Part shown: piece by piece, positions 1 through 8,840 of the stretch
Layout: each line of letters opens with the position of its first letter
How positions within the stretch are numbered: position 1 is the first letter of the stretch
Assembly (NCBI RefSeq): GCF_030232585.1
Contig: NZ_JASPJX010000004.1
Location: 168,407-216,257 of the forward strand
Length of the DNA: 47,851 nt
Source: Corynebacterium sp. MSK008
Lineage (GTDB): Bacteria > Actinomycetota > Actinomycetes > Mycobacteriales > Mycobacteriaceae
Direction: 5' to 3'
Made by a program: the position numbers and the translations under genes
Notes under the pieces: model-generated
What the model was told of the DNA's origin: nothing
Database searches by the model: none
What the model saw: the letters and a program-made list of their open reading frames with translations, nothing else

Positions 1-914
1 CCTTGTCGGTGAAGGTCGGAGGATCGATCTTGACATCGCTGCCCGGCTTACCAGAACCATCCTCGTAACCAGGCTCGTAGATCGTGTCCTGGTTCGGAAC
101 CTTCGGGTTGCTGTCTTCCCCATCCGGGATGCCGTCGTTATCGTCGTCATCGTCCTCGAGATCCGACGTACCGTCACCATCGGTGTCCAGCTTGAAGTTC
201 GCATCCGTCTTATCGGTGGTCTGGTCCGGGTAGGTCACCGTGACAGGAACATCGAACTCCTCAACGGTGTCCTTGTTCAGCTTGGACTCATCCGGGAACG
301 TAACGGTGATCTCACCAGTGTTCTCGTCGATCTTGACGTCGTATCCCTCAGGAGCAGTGAAGCCGTCAGTGATCTTGAACTTCGAACCCTCAGGAGCGGT
401 TACGTCCTTACCGTCCTTGTCAGTAAAGGTCGGCGACGACTTGGTTTCCTCACCCGGAACAACCAGCTTATCCTCATAAGCAGGGTCGAAGATCGTGTTC
501 TGGTTCGGAACCTTCGGGTTGGTGCCGTCTTCTTCTTCCTTCTCGTCCGTGACGCCGTCGTTATCGTCGTCATCGTCCTCGAGATCCGACGTACCGTCAC
601 CATCGGTATCCAGCTTGAAGTTCGCATCCGTCTTATCGATGCTGCGATCCGGGTACGTCACCGTCACCGGAACATCGAACTCCTCAACGGTGTCCTCGTT
701 CAGCTTGGACTCATCCGGGAACGTAACGGTGATCTCACCAGTGTTCTCGTCGATCTTGACGTCGTATCCCTCAGGAGCAGTGAAGCCGTCAGTGATCTTG
801 AACTTCGAACCCTCAGGAGCGGTTACGTCCTTACCGTCCTTGTCAGTAAAGGTCGGCGACGACTTGGTCTCCTCACCAGGAACAACCAGCTTGTCCTCGT
901 ACGAAGGGTCGTAG
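1..914 (-). repeat. Tandem Rib-domain repeat units within the surface protein gene
   Basis: Within the surface-protein gene, long DNA segments recur almost exactly. The block starting at 248 recurs at 671, a 423-bp (141-codon) period. The junction near 61-100 recurs near 471-510, a shift of about 411 bp; the 12-bp difference is a four-codon acidic insertion in one linker. A third unit is cut by the window edge and is more diverged at its visible end. Such near-identity suggests array expansion and contraction by recombination. Confidence 0.85.
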
Positions 915-2629
915 TTCCTAGCGTTCGAACCGTCGACTAGCACGATGAACGAGTCAGCCGACAGATCATTCTCACCGTTGGTGACAACAGCCCAGTAGTA
1001 GCTGCCGTCGGCCGCATCATCCGGGACATCGAAGGTGGCGCACTCACCCAAATCATCCTTCGTCGTGCCAGAAATCTCACACTTCTTCAGGACCTTGCCC
1101 GAACCATCACGCCATTCCAGGACCCCGCCCGTGGCCGGCAAGTCACCCTTCAATTCGACCTCGGCGACATCGCCAGGCATCGCCGGGTTGGCCACATTGT
1201 CAAAGTTGGTGATGTCCAACTTCACCGTGTAGTACGGCACAGCAGCAAAGTTCACGTTGTTCATGCGGTTGAACTCAGCGCCGACCAGACCTGCGTTGTT
1301 CCGGACCGGCACCGAAGTCGGTGCCCACTGCGGGTTAAACGCCGGGTACTGGAACACCGGCTGGGTGTATCCACCCGTGTACGTCGGGATCTGGTTGCCC
1401 GCCGGATCCTCAACCCACATGTACATATTTTCCTGCGGATTCGAACGATCCTCAGAGTACTGATCCTCCGGGAAACGCAGCGTGTAATCACCGTTTTCAT
1501 CCGTCTTGGCCGAGACAGTGCCAGCCACATACTCCGGGTGCTCAGCCAACATCTGCTTCGTCAAGGCCACGCGCTCTTCCTTGTTCGCCGCCTTGATCGC
1601 CTCGTTAGCCTGCTCGCCTTCCGGGGTCAACCACGTTGCATACACCGTGTAGCCTTGCGCCTTCGGATCAAACGCTGGCGACGCACCGGTAAACAGCTGA
1701 CGCTCATTACCGGTTTCCAGCCACACGTTGCCCGACACCGTTCGCTTCGACGTGCGGTCATAATGTGCACCCGGGTTCGAGATCGGACCGCGATCGTCGA
1801 CAATCCGCTTGCCCTCCGGTGCCAGCATGTACTTATCCGCCGGAATCTCAAAATTCCACGTAGCAGTGCGCTGCATATTGCCGTTCGTGCCAACCTCGCC
1901 CGGGAACTCTCCCATGCCAGAGCCAGAGCCTTTGTCATACGCGCGCGGAATCATGCCCGGAGCAGAACGCAACGGCACCAGTTCGTTACCGTCTTTCGAC
2001 GTCGCCGCTTCCGTCCACACACGGTACTTCTGGGACGTCAAGGTCCGGAATTCGTGGACCTTGCCCTTCGCATCCGTCCACTGCGGCACTGCAAACGCAT
2101 ACATGCCACGCCCACCAGTACCAGCGGCACCCGGCAGCTCGTGCGTGACAGCCGAATAAATCGGCGAAACGGCACCATCATTGTCCACCCACTGGAAATA
2201 CACCTTCTGGCCGTCGGGGATGGGTTCAAATGCGTCATACGTCGCTGTAAGCTGACCACCACGAATCGGGTTCACAATCATCGCGCGACCCGACACAACA
2301 TTCTCTGCCACCGTCGTAGTAGCAGCGAACCTGTTGGCGTTATCGATCTGACCCGAGGCAATCGCGTCAACATCGTAGATATCCATCCCGGCACCGTCAG
2401 TCTCACCAGAATCCAACGTCGGCTGCGTCACACCCGGATTGCCATCGCCACCGATATAGACGTGGTTTGGATCAACACCGGCATCCTGCGCGAATGCAAC
2501 CGGCACAGCCGCCGGGGCATCCTGCTGCGCGAATGCAACCGGCTGCGCAAACGGCGCAACCAACGCAAACGACAGTGCCGCTGCAGCCACGGACGTGCCG
2601 CGGCGACGAGCGATGTAGTTCTTCTTCAT
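1..2629 (-). CDS. Rib/alpha-like repeat cell-surface protein, 5' part only
   Basis: A single open frame of about 876 codons runs leftward from an ATG at 2629 off the window edge; codon phase is unbroken to base 2. AAAGGGA upstream of the ATG serves as ribosome binding site. The protein begins MKKNYIARRRG, then a hydrophobic stretch and an AFAQ/QDA cleavage region, so a Sec signal peptide of about 35-45 residues is likely. Residues about 50-570 form a non-repetitive, Tyr/Trp-rich region. From about residue 570 come near-identical modules containing a TVTYPD(R/Q) segment typical of Rib domains, joined by Asp-rich linkers (DTDGDGTSDLEDDDDD) resembling thrombospondin type 3 or dockerin calcium-binding loops. 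Proteins of this design are usually LPXTG-anchored adhesins, but the sorting signal would lie outside the window. Exact adhesive function is unknown. Confidence 0.85.
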   Translation of the reverse strand, partial: MKKNYIARRRGTSVAAAALSFALVAPFAQPVAFAQQDAPAAVPVAFAQDAGVDPNHVYIGGDGNPGVTQPTLDSGETDGAGMDIYDVDAIASGQIDNANRFAATTTVAENVVSGRAMIVNPIRGGQLTATYDAFEPIPDGQKVYFQWVDNDGAVSPIYSAVTHELPGAAGTGGRGMYAFAVPQWTDAKGKVHEFRTLTSQKYRVWTEAATSKDGNELVPLRSAPGMIPRAYDKGSGSGMGEFPGEVGTNGNMQRTATWNFEIPADKYMLAPEGKRIVDDRGPISNPGAHYDRTSKRTVSGNVWLETGNERQLFTGASPAFDPKAQGYTVYATWLTPEGEQANEAIKAANKEERVALTKQMLAEHPEYVAGTVSAKTDENGDYTLRFPEDQYSEDRSNPQENMYMWVEDPAGNQIPTYTGGYTQPVFQYPAFNPQWAPTSVPVRNNAGLVGAEFNRMNNVNFAAVPYYTVKLDITNFDNVANPAMPGDVAEVELKGDLPATGGVLEWRDGSGKVLKKCEISGTTKDDLGECATFDVPDDAADGSYYWAVVTNGENDLSADSFIVLVDGSNARNYDPSYEDKLVVPGEETKSSPTFTDKDGKDVTAPEGSKFKITDGFTAPEGYDVKIDENTGEITVTFPDESKLNEDTVEEFDVPVTVTYPDRSIDKTDANFKLDTDGDGTSDLEDDDDDNDGVTDEKEEEDGTNPKVPNQNTIFDPAYEDKLVVPGEETKSSPTFTDKDGKDVTAPEGSKFKITDGFTAPEGYDVKIDENTGEITVTFPDESKLNKDTVEEFDVPVTVTYPDQTTDKTDANFKLDTDGDGTSDLEDDDDDNDGIPDGEDSNPKVPNQDTIYEPGYEDGSGKPGSDVKIDPPTFTDK
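2481..2543 (-). repeat. Short duplication at the mature N-terminus of the surface protein
   Basis: About 23 bp at 2481-2503 is repeated at 2518-2543 with a 3-bp insertion. It makes PVAFAQ appear twice in the protein, so the signal-peptidase region is duplicated. This creates two possible cleavage sites about 12 residues apart. Confidence 0.7.
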
Positions 2630-3416
2630 AAAAGTCCCTTTCGAGGAATCTCTGAAACAACAGAACGCTGATCCCATGACATTTGTATAGCTAGGCAACT
2701 GTCTATAAGGGCCAACATGGACAAGCGTACGGACACTCCCAGGGGGTTGCAATGGCGTTGCTATTCATATTTACGCACGCCACGAGGCGAAAGCCGTTGA
2801 CGAAATTGGCGTACTTCCAGTGCAAAACGGTCAAATGTCCATGATCATCTCTACGTAAAGCCCAGGATCCCAACATGGTCAGTGTCCGAGAAGCACCGTT
2901 CTTAACAGACTGCTGAGCGGAAACAGGCGTGCCCACTTCCCCACCTATCCAAACCAGGTGAACGCTGTCCCGCCAGAAGAACCCCAGCTAGAAAGTTCGA
3001 AGCACAAAACTTCCTGGAAGGGGCTGTTTAACCACAGGGGCCGTGACCTCTCTTGTCGATACAATAAAACGAGGCGAATCTTAACTTTCCCTAAGAACGT
3101 GACGCGGTTCTGCGTTTTTCACACTTATGGGGGTGACCGGAGGGGCGTCGAGAGGCAAAGGCCACGCCCCATGGCGTGCTACTTCCTCCCGGAAGGACCC
3201 CTACTTCGCTGCAACCGCATAGACCCTGCGCTATCACAGCTTCCGTGAGCTAATTGCCCGGCGGCGGTGTAACCGGAACGCGAATGCGTCCAACACTGCC
3301 TCGACCGTTTACGCTACAGCTGTTCAGCGCTTCTGCGTGGTGTTCCATCGCCTCGCTGGATGTGCACCTGTGATTCAATTGGCCAACGAGATCATGCTGA
3401 CGGCAAGGAGACCCGA
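2630..3416. other. 787-bp intergenic region with no convincing gene
   Basis: The region separates the leftward surface-protein gene from the rightward Septu genes. It should hold both promoters. A TATACA -10-like box for the surface gene lies at 2689-2684 on the minus strand, without a clear -35. Open frames at 2703-2936 (minus) and 2958-3248 (plus) lack ribosome binding sites and have no recognisable product. No reverse transcriptase is encoded, so there is no sign of a retron. I recognise no tRNA, terminator or insertion sequence here. Confidence 0.5.
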
Positions 3417-4721
3417 ATGAAGCTCAAATCATTGACCATGGTCAATTTTCGTCGCTTCGAAGAGCTCTCAGTCCGTTTCCACCCAAAACTGACCGTGATC
3501 GCGGCCAGGAACGGCAAGGGCAAAACCACGGTCCTCGAGGCAGCAGCACTAGCACTCGGGCCCTTTGTCGGTGCGTTCGATGAGAGTCGCGGAGAAAACA
3601 TCAAACGCACGGATGCACGATTTACGGGTGACGAGACCCAGGGTCAGAACGAGCAAGCGTTTCCAGTCATCCTCGATGCTAGATTCGATGATCCTCGGAT
3701 TCATTCACTCCGAGAGTTAAGAAGTGGGAAGGGATCCACTACCACTCGGGGTTCCAGGCCACTCGCGGACTACGGCAAACACCTGCAGCATGCCGTACGA
3801 AAATACGAAGACGTTGACCTGCCGTTGGTGTGCTACTACAGCTCCAAACGACTCTGGGTGCACCACAACAGCACTTCATCCAAAGCCGTAAGCAAGAGCC
3901 GCACCGCTGGCTACACCGACTGCCTGTCTGCGCTTTCCAGCATCAACCAGCTCACACAGTGGGTCCGGAAAGCAGAACTTGTAGATCTGCAACAGCAACA
4001 GCGCGCTAAAGGCGGAGTTATAGGACGATCCTCCAACCTTGCGGGCGTATCCCGAGCCGTGGCAAACGTGCTTGCTGACGAAGGGTGGACAGACTTCCAC
4101 TACAACTTCAATTTGGACTCCCTGGCCATGCACCATCCAGACCACGGAACATTGCCGATCACCATCATGAGCGACGGCATCCGGGCCATGACCTCTCTTT
4201 CCGCGGACATCGCGCGACGCGCATGCCAGCTCAACCCACACCACGGTCCCGATGCGCCACGCGTAACCCCCGGCATTGTGCTGATTGACGAAGTCGACCT
4301 CCACCTGCATCCCGAATGGCAACAGCGCGTCTTGGGCAGGCTGCAGGAGACGTTTCCCCTTATACAGTTCGTCGTCAGTACGCACAGCCCACAGGTACTA
4401 AGCTCCGTCTCCAGCGCGAACATTAGAACGATCGACCGAGAAGGCGAGCACTCATGGAGCGCCGCTTCTCCCGTTGACGAAATCAAGGGGCTCTCCAGCG
4501 AAGTAGCCCTCTCGGAAGTAATGGAGGTCAGCCCCACCCCTCCCGTACCGGAAACCAAAATCCTGGACGAATACACCGAACTAATCGAGCAGGGGCTGGC
4601 CCAATCCGAACAAGCAAAGAATCTCCGAGCAGTACTGGAAAACACCTACGGAGATACCCACCGCGTCCTTCGAGATGCAGACCGCAGAATACGTTTTCAA
4701 TCGCTGAAGTCGAGAAGCTAG
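3417..4721 (+). CDS. ptuA: PtuA-like AAA/SMC-type ATPase of a Septu anti-phage system
   Basis: 434-residue ATPase. The ATG at 3417 is chosen because AAGGAG sits 6 bp upstream; an in-frame ATG at 3360 would add 19 residues without a binding site. The N-terminus (LKSLTMVNFRRFEEL) is the classic start of RecF/OLD/SMC-type AAA proteins. A Walker A motif (ARNGKGKTT) follows near residue 30. Walker B (GIVLIDEVDLHLHPEWQ) lies near residue 285, and the His-switch (STHSPQVL) about 35 residues later. In Septu the ATPase partners an HNH nuclease, and that partner follows 11 bp downstream. The C-terminal about 60 residues are charged and helical, perhaps for PtuB contact (inference). Both genes have lower GC and more A/T-ending codons than purA next door, consistent with horizontal transfer. 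Confidence 0.85.
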   Translation: MKLKSLTMVNFRRFEELSVRFHPKLTVIAARNGKGKTTVLEAAALALGPFVGAFDESRGENIKRTDARFTGDETQGQNEQAFPVILDARFDDPRIHSLRELRSGKGSTTTRGSRPLADYGKHLQHAVRKYEDVDLPLVCYYSSKRLWVHHNSTSSKAVSKSRTAGYTDCLSALSSINQLTQWVRKAELVDLQQQQRAKGGVIGRSSNLAGVSRAVANVLADEGWTDFHYNFNLDSLAMHHPDHGTLPITIMSDGIRAMTSLSADIARRACQLNPHHGPDAPRVTPGIVLIDEVDLHLHPEWQQRVLGRLQETFPLIQFVVSTHSPQVLSSVSSANIRTIDREGEHSWSAASPVDEIKGLSSEVALSEVMEVSPTPPVPETKILDEYTELIEQGLAQSEQAKNLRAVLENTYGDTHRVLRDADRRIRFQSLKSRS

Positions 4722-4732
4722 AGGGGGAGCCC

Positions 4733-5383
4733 ATGCGGCGTTTGGAACGACCAGAGGCACCAAAAATTCTGGAACAGCTAGCGAAACATAGCACCGAATG
4801 GGACGCGCTCAGCGCCGAGGATCGAGCGCCAATCCGGAAGGCACTCGATGCAATGTCCGAGCGTGGCAACCGAACCTTTTGCAACTATTGCGAACAGCTA
4901 ATTGCTCACGCCAAAAAGGGGCATATTGAGCACCTAGCCTCTCGCAGCAAGCACTCAAAATTGATATTCGACTGGCACAACCTCTATCTCAGCTGTAAAG
5001 AACCGGAACACTGCGGTGAATTCAAGGATTCGGGCAAAGGGGTCCCATATTCCCCCGACCAACTTGTCCGTCCCGACCAGGAGGACCCTGAAGCCATCTT
5101 TCGATTCTTCTCAACTGGGAAGGTGCAACCGCGCCCCGGCCTCGACGAACAAACCCGAGAACGAGCGGAAAAGACCATTGAGGCTTTAAACCTCAATGCG
5201 AAAAAACTTGTCAACGCGCGCTCTGCAACAGCGAAACAAGCTGAAGCGGTTATTTTCGAAATCCTTGAAGACCTAGAAACCCTCTCCAACGAAGAACGCG
5301 CAGTATTCCTAGAGGATGAGATCCGCTCCTTCGAAGGGTCTCCCTTTCTCACTACCGCGCGTCAGTTCTTCCTCGAAAGTTAG
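4733..5383 (+). CDS. ptuB: PtuB-like HNH endonuclease (TIGR02646 type) of a Septu system
   Basis: 216 residues, ATG preceded by a GGGGGAG ribosome binding site, 11 bp after the ATPase gene, so the two form an operon. The nuclease core is visible: a CNYC zinc knuckle near residue 47, GHIEHLASRSKHSKL containing the HNH-type histidines, then WHNLYLSCKEPEHCG supplying the Asn and the second Cys pair. This layout matches the TIGR02646 family, the nuclease of Septu systems and of the retron Ec78-associated PtuAB pair. The C-terminal half is Glu/Lys/Ala-rich and helical. It presumably cleaves nucleic acid when the ATPase senses infection; this is inferred from the family. The stop at 5383 lies 9 bp from the convergent end of purA, a tight insertion next to a core gene. 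Confidence 0.85.
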   Translation: MRRLERPEAPKILEQLAKHSTEWDALSAEDRAPIRKALDAMSERGNRTFCNYCEQLIAHAKKGHIEHLASRSKHSKLIFDWHNLYLSCKEPEHCGEFKDSGKGVPYSPDQLVRPDQEDPEAIFRFFSTGKVQPRPGLDEQTRERAEKTIEALNLNAKKLVNARSATAKQAEAVIFEILEDLETLSNEERAVFLEDEIRSFEGSPFLTTARQFFLES

Positions 5384-5392
5384 CGCCACTGG

Positions 5393-6682
5393 CTATCGCT
5401 CCATTACGTCGTTGCGCACGATGGTCTGGTCGCGGCCCGGGCCGACGCCGATGTAGGAGATCGGCGCGCCGGAGAGCTCCTCCAGGCGCAGCACGTAGTC
5501 CTGGGCCTTCTGTGGCAGGTCATCAAAATTACGGCACTCGGTGATGTCCTCGTCCCAGGCCGGCATGGTTTCGTAGATCGGTTCGGCGTGGTGGAAGTCG
5601 GTCTGCGTTAGCGGCATTTCGTCGAAACGCTTGCCGTCCACGTCGTAGGCCACACAGATGGGGATCTCCCCGATGCCGGTGAGCACGTCCAGCTTGGTCA
5701 AGAACAAGTCAGTGAAGCCGTTGACGCGGGAGGCGTAGCGCGCGATCACACTGTCATACCAGCCGGTGCGGCGCACACGCCCAGTGTTCACCCCCACCTC
5801 GCCGCCGGTGACCTGGAGGAACTCACCCCACTTATCAAACAGCTCCGTGGGGAACGGGCCGGCGCCCACGCGGGTGGTGTACGCCTTAATAATGCCGAGC
5901 ACCCCGGTGATGCGAGTGGGGCCGATGCCGGAGCCCACACACGCGCCGCCGGCGGTCGGGTTGGAGGAGGTGACAAACGGGTAAGTGCCGTGGTCCACAT
6001 CCAGCATGGTGGCCTGGCCGCCCTCCATGAGGACGTGCTCGCCACGGTCCAGGGCGTCGTTAAGCACACGCTCCGCATCCACCACCATGGGCGCGAGACG
6101 CTCGCCGTAGCGGCCGAAGTAGTCCATCGTCTCCTCCACGGAGATCGCGCGGCGGTTGTACATCTTCACCAGCATCTGGTTCTTCACATCCAGCGCGGAC
6201 TCGATCTTCTGGCGCAGGATGGACTCGTCGAAGATGTCCTGCACGCGCAGGCCCACGCGTGCAACCTTGTCCGCGTAGGTGGGGCCAATGCCGCGGCCGG
6301 TGGTGCCGATGGCGCGTTTGCCCAGGAAGCGCTCCTGCACGCGGTCCAACTGCTGGTGGTACGGCGCCACCATGTGCGCGTTTGCGGATACCTTCAGGCG
6401 CGAGGCGTTCGCGCCGCGGGCTTCAAGGCCGTCGATCTCCTCGAACAGTGCCTCCAGGTTCACCACCACGCCGTTGCCCAGGATCGGGGTGGCGTTCTCG
6501 CTGAGCACGCCGGCGGGCAACAGCTTCAGCTCGTACTTCTCCCCGCCCACCACAACGGTGTGGCCCGCGTTGTTGCCGCCGTTGGGTTTCACTACGTAAT
6601 CGACCTTGCCGCCGAGGATGTCGGTCGCTTTGCCTTTGCCCTCGTCGCCCCACTGGGCGCCCACAATGATGATGGCGGACAT
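5393..6682 (-). CDS. purA: Adenylosuccinate synthetase
   Basis: 429 residues, the usual PurA length. It joins IMP and aspartate with GTP hydrolysis to form adenylosuccinate, the first committed AMP step, in the cytosol. The N-terminus [18 protein letters not shown] carries the GDEGKGK phosphate loop. [24 protein letters not shown] and [17 protein letters not shown] are further conserved segments. The ATG at 6682 is chosen for its AAGGAG and the canonical N-terminus; the frame stays open upstream to 7009, but those residues do not look like PurA. It is divergent from the gene at 6726, with a 43-bp shared promoter region. Confidence 0.97.
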   Translation of the reverse strand: MSAIIIVGAQWGDEGKGKATDILGGKVDYVVKPNGGNNAGHTVVVGGEKYELKLLPAGVLSENATPILGNGVVVNLEALFEEIDGLEARGANASRLKVSANAHMVAPYHQQLDRVQERFLGKRAIGTTGRGIGPTYADKVARVGLRVQDIFDESILRQKIESALDVKNQMLVKMYNRRAISVEETMDYFGRYGERLAPMVVDAERVLNDALDRGEHVLMEGGQATMLDVDHGTYPFVTSSNPTAGGACVGSGIGPTRITGVLGIIKAYTTRVGAGPFPTELFDKWGEFLQVTGGEVGVNTGRVRRTGWYDSVIARYASRVNGFTDLFLTKLDVLTGIGEIPICVAYDVDGKRFDEMPLTQTDFHHAEPIYETMPAWDEDITECRNFDDLPQKAQDYVLRLEELSGAPISYIGVGPGRDQTIVRNDVMER

Positions 6683-6725
6683 CGCACACTCCTTATATAT
6701 GGCGCAATAACGGCCATATTGTAGC

Positions 6726-7529
6726 GTGAGCGCCATGCGGCTCATCCACTGCGCGTGCAGCGACGCGCCCGTCATCCCCGGCGCCCAGCGCTTCGACCTT
6801 CCGCAGCACCCCAGCCAGCGGGACCTGAAGGTTTTGGCGGACATTGCGCGCGAGGTGCTGCCGAAGGACCCCACCCCGTCTCTGGACGAAATCCAAGCCA
6901 GCCCCAACGTCTCCCATCTCGGGGAACCGTCGTTCGCGCCGCAGCAGCCGGAAGAGCCGGTGCGCGTGGTGGTCTCCGGCGACGACCGCGCCCTGGGGCT
7001 CGTGCTCACCCGCCTGATGCGGGCGGATGTGATGTGGGTGGAGGTCGGTTACGTGCCCGTCGATAGGCAATCGCCCGCAGCTGTGATGTGGGGCGCTGGC
7101 GATGTGGCGCTCGCGGTCGAGGGCACGGTGCGGCCGATGCCCTGCGTGCGCACGGATTTCGGCGAGGTGGTCGCGGGGTCCGCCGAGCTTTCTACTGGCG
7201 ACGGCTCCGCGCCGTACGTGGGCGAGGTCGTGGTGGACTCCGACGTGCTCGTCGGCGGCGGCGAGTACGGCGCGCGGCTCGTACCCACCGTCGATGCGCC
7301 CGGTCTGGTCGCGGTGCCGTTTGTCAGCCCGCTCGTGCCCACGCGCCGCTTCCTGCGGCGACAGCCCGTGCGCCGCACCGACGCCTCCCGGGTGCTCGCG
7401 GGCCGCGCACTGCAATCAGGGGGCGAGGAAATCGCCGTGCTTATCGACGGCATCCGTCGCCCCCGCCCAGTCTCCCGCGTCACGTTCTACCGCCATCTGC
7501 GCGACATCCAGAGCGTCCGCGAGGGCTAA
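6726..7529 (+). CDS. Conserved hypothetical protein next to purA
   Basis: About 267 residues from a GTG at 6726, or 264 from an ATG at 6735. No ribosome binding site is seen, but CATATT lies just upstream, so a leaderless mRNA starting at or near the GTG is possible. I do not recognise a named domain. The sequence is mixed alpha/beta with no signal peptide or membrane segment. A hydrophobic strand followed by a glycine turn (VRVVVSGDD) and a helix starts near residue 78, suggesting a nucleotide-type fold, without a clear catalytic motif. The C-terminal 60 residues are basic. It contains two copies of the dispersed motif GTCGATARGC (7059 plus, 7439 minus). Function unknown. Confidence 0.7.
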   Translation: MSAMRLIHCACSDAPVIPGAQRFDLPQHPSQRDLKVLADIAREVLPKDPTPSLDEIQASPNVSHLGEPSFAPQQPEEPVRVVVSGDDRALGLVLTRLMRADVMWVEVGYVPVDRQSPAAVMWGAGDVALAVEGTVRPMPCVRTDFGEVVAGSAELSTGDGSAPYVGEVVVDSDVLVGGGEYGARLVPTVDAPGLVAVPFVSPLVPTRRFLRRQPVRRTDASRVLAGRALQSGGEEIAVLIDGIRRPRPVSRVTFYRHLRDIQSVREG

Positions 7530-7538
7530 ATTCCAGAA

Positions 7539-7554
7539 CGTGATTTATCTCACA
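7539..7554. promoter_or_regulatory. Probable GlxR (CRP-type) operator
   Basis: CGTGATTTATCTCACA matches the GlxR consensus TGTGA-N6-TCACA at all but the first position, including the central TA. It lies about 300 bp before the PRC-barrel/DUF2382 gene and just after the preceding stop codon. This may indicate cAMP/GlxR control of the downstream gene; the distance is large, so the target is uncertain. Confidence 0.5.
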
Positions 7555-7637
7555 GTGGGATTTTTGTGGCGATTGGTTAGCGTTTCGTTACCTCGCCGGT
7601 ACTGAGCCTTGTTGTGGGCTTTGACGGTTTGCGTGGC

Positions 7638-7649
7638 GTCGATAGGCAA
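7638..7649 (+). repeat. Intergenic copy of the dispersed motif GTCGATARGCAA
   Basis: GTCGATAGGCAA in the 327-bp non-coding gap 7530-7856. It is one of 13 copies of the 10-mer GTCGATARGC in the window and the only one lying clear of any gene end. Its presence here shows that the motif does not depend on coding constraint. Confidence 0.6.
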
Positions 7650-7729
7650 AAATGCACGTCAGGGGGCTGTGACGAGGACTACATGAACTCGACGGGTTTG
7701 TCGCTCGAACTTTCGTTCTAGAGGGCGGT

Positions 7730-7747
7730 TTTGGACGGTCGTCCAAA
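7730..7747. promoter_or_regulatory. Perfect 7-bp-arm palindrome upstream of the stress protein
   Basis: TTTGGAC-GGTC-GTCCAAA lies 110 bp before the PRC-barrel/DUF2382 start, suggesting an operator for a dimeric regulator. A related site, TTGGGACGGTCGTTCAA, occurs at 12615-12631 upstream of the GH76 gene. The regulator is unknown. Confidence 0.35.
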
Positions 7748-7856
7748 CGCGGCACGGGGGACTCCCCTACATTCGGATTTGTTCCCGCAAGGACCGATTA
7801 CACGGAAACCGCGGTAGCAAAACAAATTTACTAGCCAAAACCTTGAAGGAGAAATC

Positions 7857-8726
7857 ATGGCTGACTTCAACCGCATCGAGGACCTCGCAAACGCAACCGC
7901 ATACGACGTCGACGGCGACAAGGTTGGCGGCGTCAAGGACGTTTACGTCAACGACACCACCGGCCAGCCGGACTTCGTTTCCGTCAACCACGGCCTCTTC
8001 GGTGGCGGCGACTCCATCGTCCCGCTGCGCGGCCACACCCTGCGCGACGGCGAGCTGCACCTCGCATTCCCGAAGGAGCGCATCGAGGACGCACCGGACC
8101 TGGACGAGAACGGCCACCTCACCACCGAGGACCAGGACGCGTTCTACCGCCACTACGGCCTGGAGAACACCCAGGACGTGACCACCTACGAGACGGACAA
8201 CCGCTTCGCACAGGCTGGTGCCGCTGGCGCTGCCGGTGCAGGCGCTGGTTACGCTGCTGGCGAGCGCAACGTCGAGACCGACGCTGAGCGCCGCGATGTC
8301 GTTGACGCTGACCGTCGCGACGTTGCAAACAACGACGAGATCGTCCGCTCCGAGGAGCAGCTGAACGTCTCCAAGGACCGCGTTGAGACCGGCGAGGTTC
8401 GTCTGCGCAAGTACGTGGTCAACGAGACCGAGACCGTCGAGGTTCCGGTTGAGCGCGAAGAGGTCCGCGTTGTCCGCGAGCCGATCACCGACGCTGACCG
8501 CGCTAACTACGACGGCAACATCGGCGAGCAGGAAGCTTCCGTCACCCTCTCCGAGGACCGCGTGAACGTGTCCAAGGAGTCCGTCCCGGTGGAGAAGGTT
8601 TCCCTGGAGAAGGACACCGTCCGCGACACCGAGCGCGTCTCCGAGGACGTCCGCAAGGAGCGCTTCGAGACCGACGGCGTTGTCGAGGGCGACGTCAAGG
8701 GCGACATCGACACCAACAAGCGCTAA
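7857..8726 (+). CDS. PRC-barrel / DUF2382 (YsnF/AvaK-type) stress protein
   Basis: 289 residues; AAGGAG upstream of the ATG. Residues 1-100 form a PRC-barrel-like domain (YDVDGDKVGGVKDVYV). A glycine/alanine hinge follows near residues 120-140. The C-terminal about 150 residues are highly charged with two repeats: SEEQLNVSKDRVETGEVRL and LSEDRVNVSKESVPVEKV, followed by VPVEREEVRVVREP. This is the DUF2382/YsnF signature. Such proteins are cytosolic, very hydrophilic and usually stress-induced; their molecular role is not established. The gene stands alone behind a 327-bp leader that contains a GlxR-like site and a palindrome, and it has its own terminator. Codon use is highly biased, suggesting strong expression. 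Confidence 0.85.
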   Translation: MADFNRIEDLANATAYDVDGDKVGGVKDVYVNDTTGQPDFVSVNHGLFGGGDSIVPLRGHTLRDGELHLAFPKERIEDAPDLDENGHLTTEDQDAFYRHYGLENTQDVTTYETDNRFAQAGAAGAAGAGAGYAAGERNVETDAERRDVVDADRRDVANNDEIVRSEEQLNVSKDRVETGEVRLRKYVVNETETVEVPVEREEVRVVREPITDADRANYDGNIGEQEASVTLSEDRVNVSKESVPVEKVSLEKDTVRDTERVSEDVRKERFETDGVVEGDVKGDIDTNKR

Positions 8727-8750
8727 ACACTAAGCGCTAGACGCCTTAAA

Positions 8751-8780
8751 CCCCGGCTGGGATTTCCCAGCCGGGGTTTT
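8751..8780 (+). terminator. Intrinsic terminator of the PRC-barrel gene
   Basis: An 11-bp perfect stem (CCCCGGCTGGG / CCCAGCCGGGG) with loop ATTT is followed by TTTT, 24 bp after the stop codon. Confidence 0.9.
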
Positions 8781-8840
8781 CGCTGTGCGCGAGGGCGGGG
8801 GTGGGCGAGGCAGCCACCACACCCAGACCGCCCCCTTTCA

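Noticed and set aside
1538..2671. 377-codon plus-strand open frame opposite the surface protein
   Set aside because: Arginine/histidine-rich antisense frame. The minus-strand frame has a signal peptide, ribosome binding site and Rib modules.
2703..3248. Open frames of 77 (minus) and 96 (plus) codons before the Septu genes
   Set aside because: No ribosome binding sites, no recognisable motifs and atypical composition. Reported as intergenic.
2630..5383. Possible retron (as in Ec78-type systems with PtuAB)
   Set aside because: No reverse transcriptase is encoded in the vicinity and no msr/msd-like structure was recognised.
6683..7009. Upstream extension of purA to a GTG at 7009
   Set aside because: The added 109 residues overlap the divergent gene and do not resemble PurA. 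The ATG at 6682 has AAGGAG and the canonical N-terminus.
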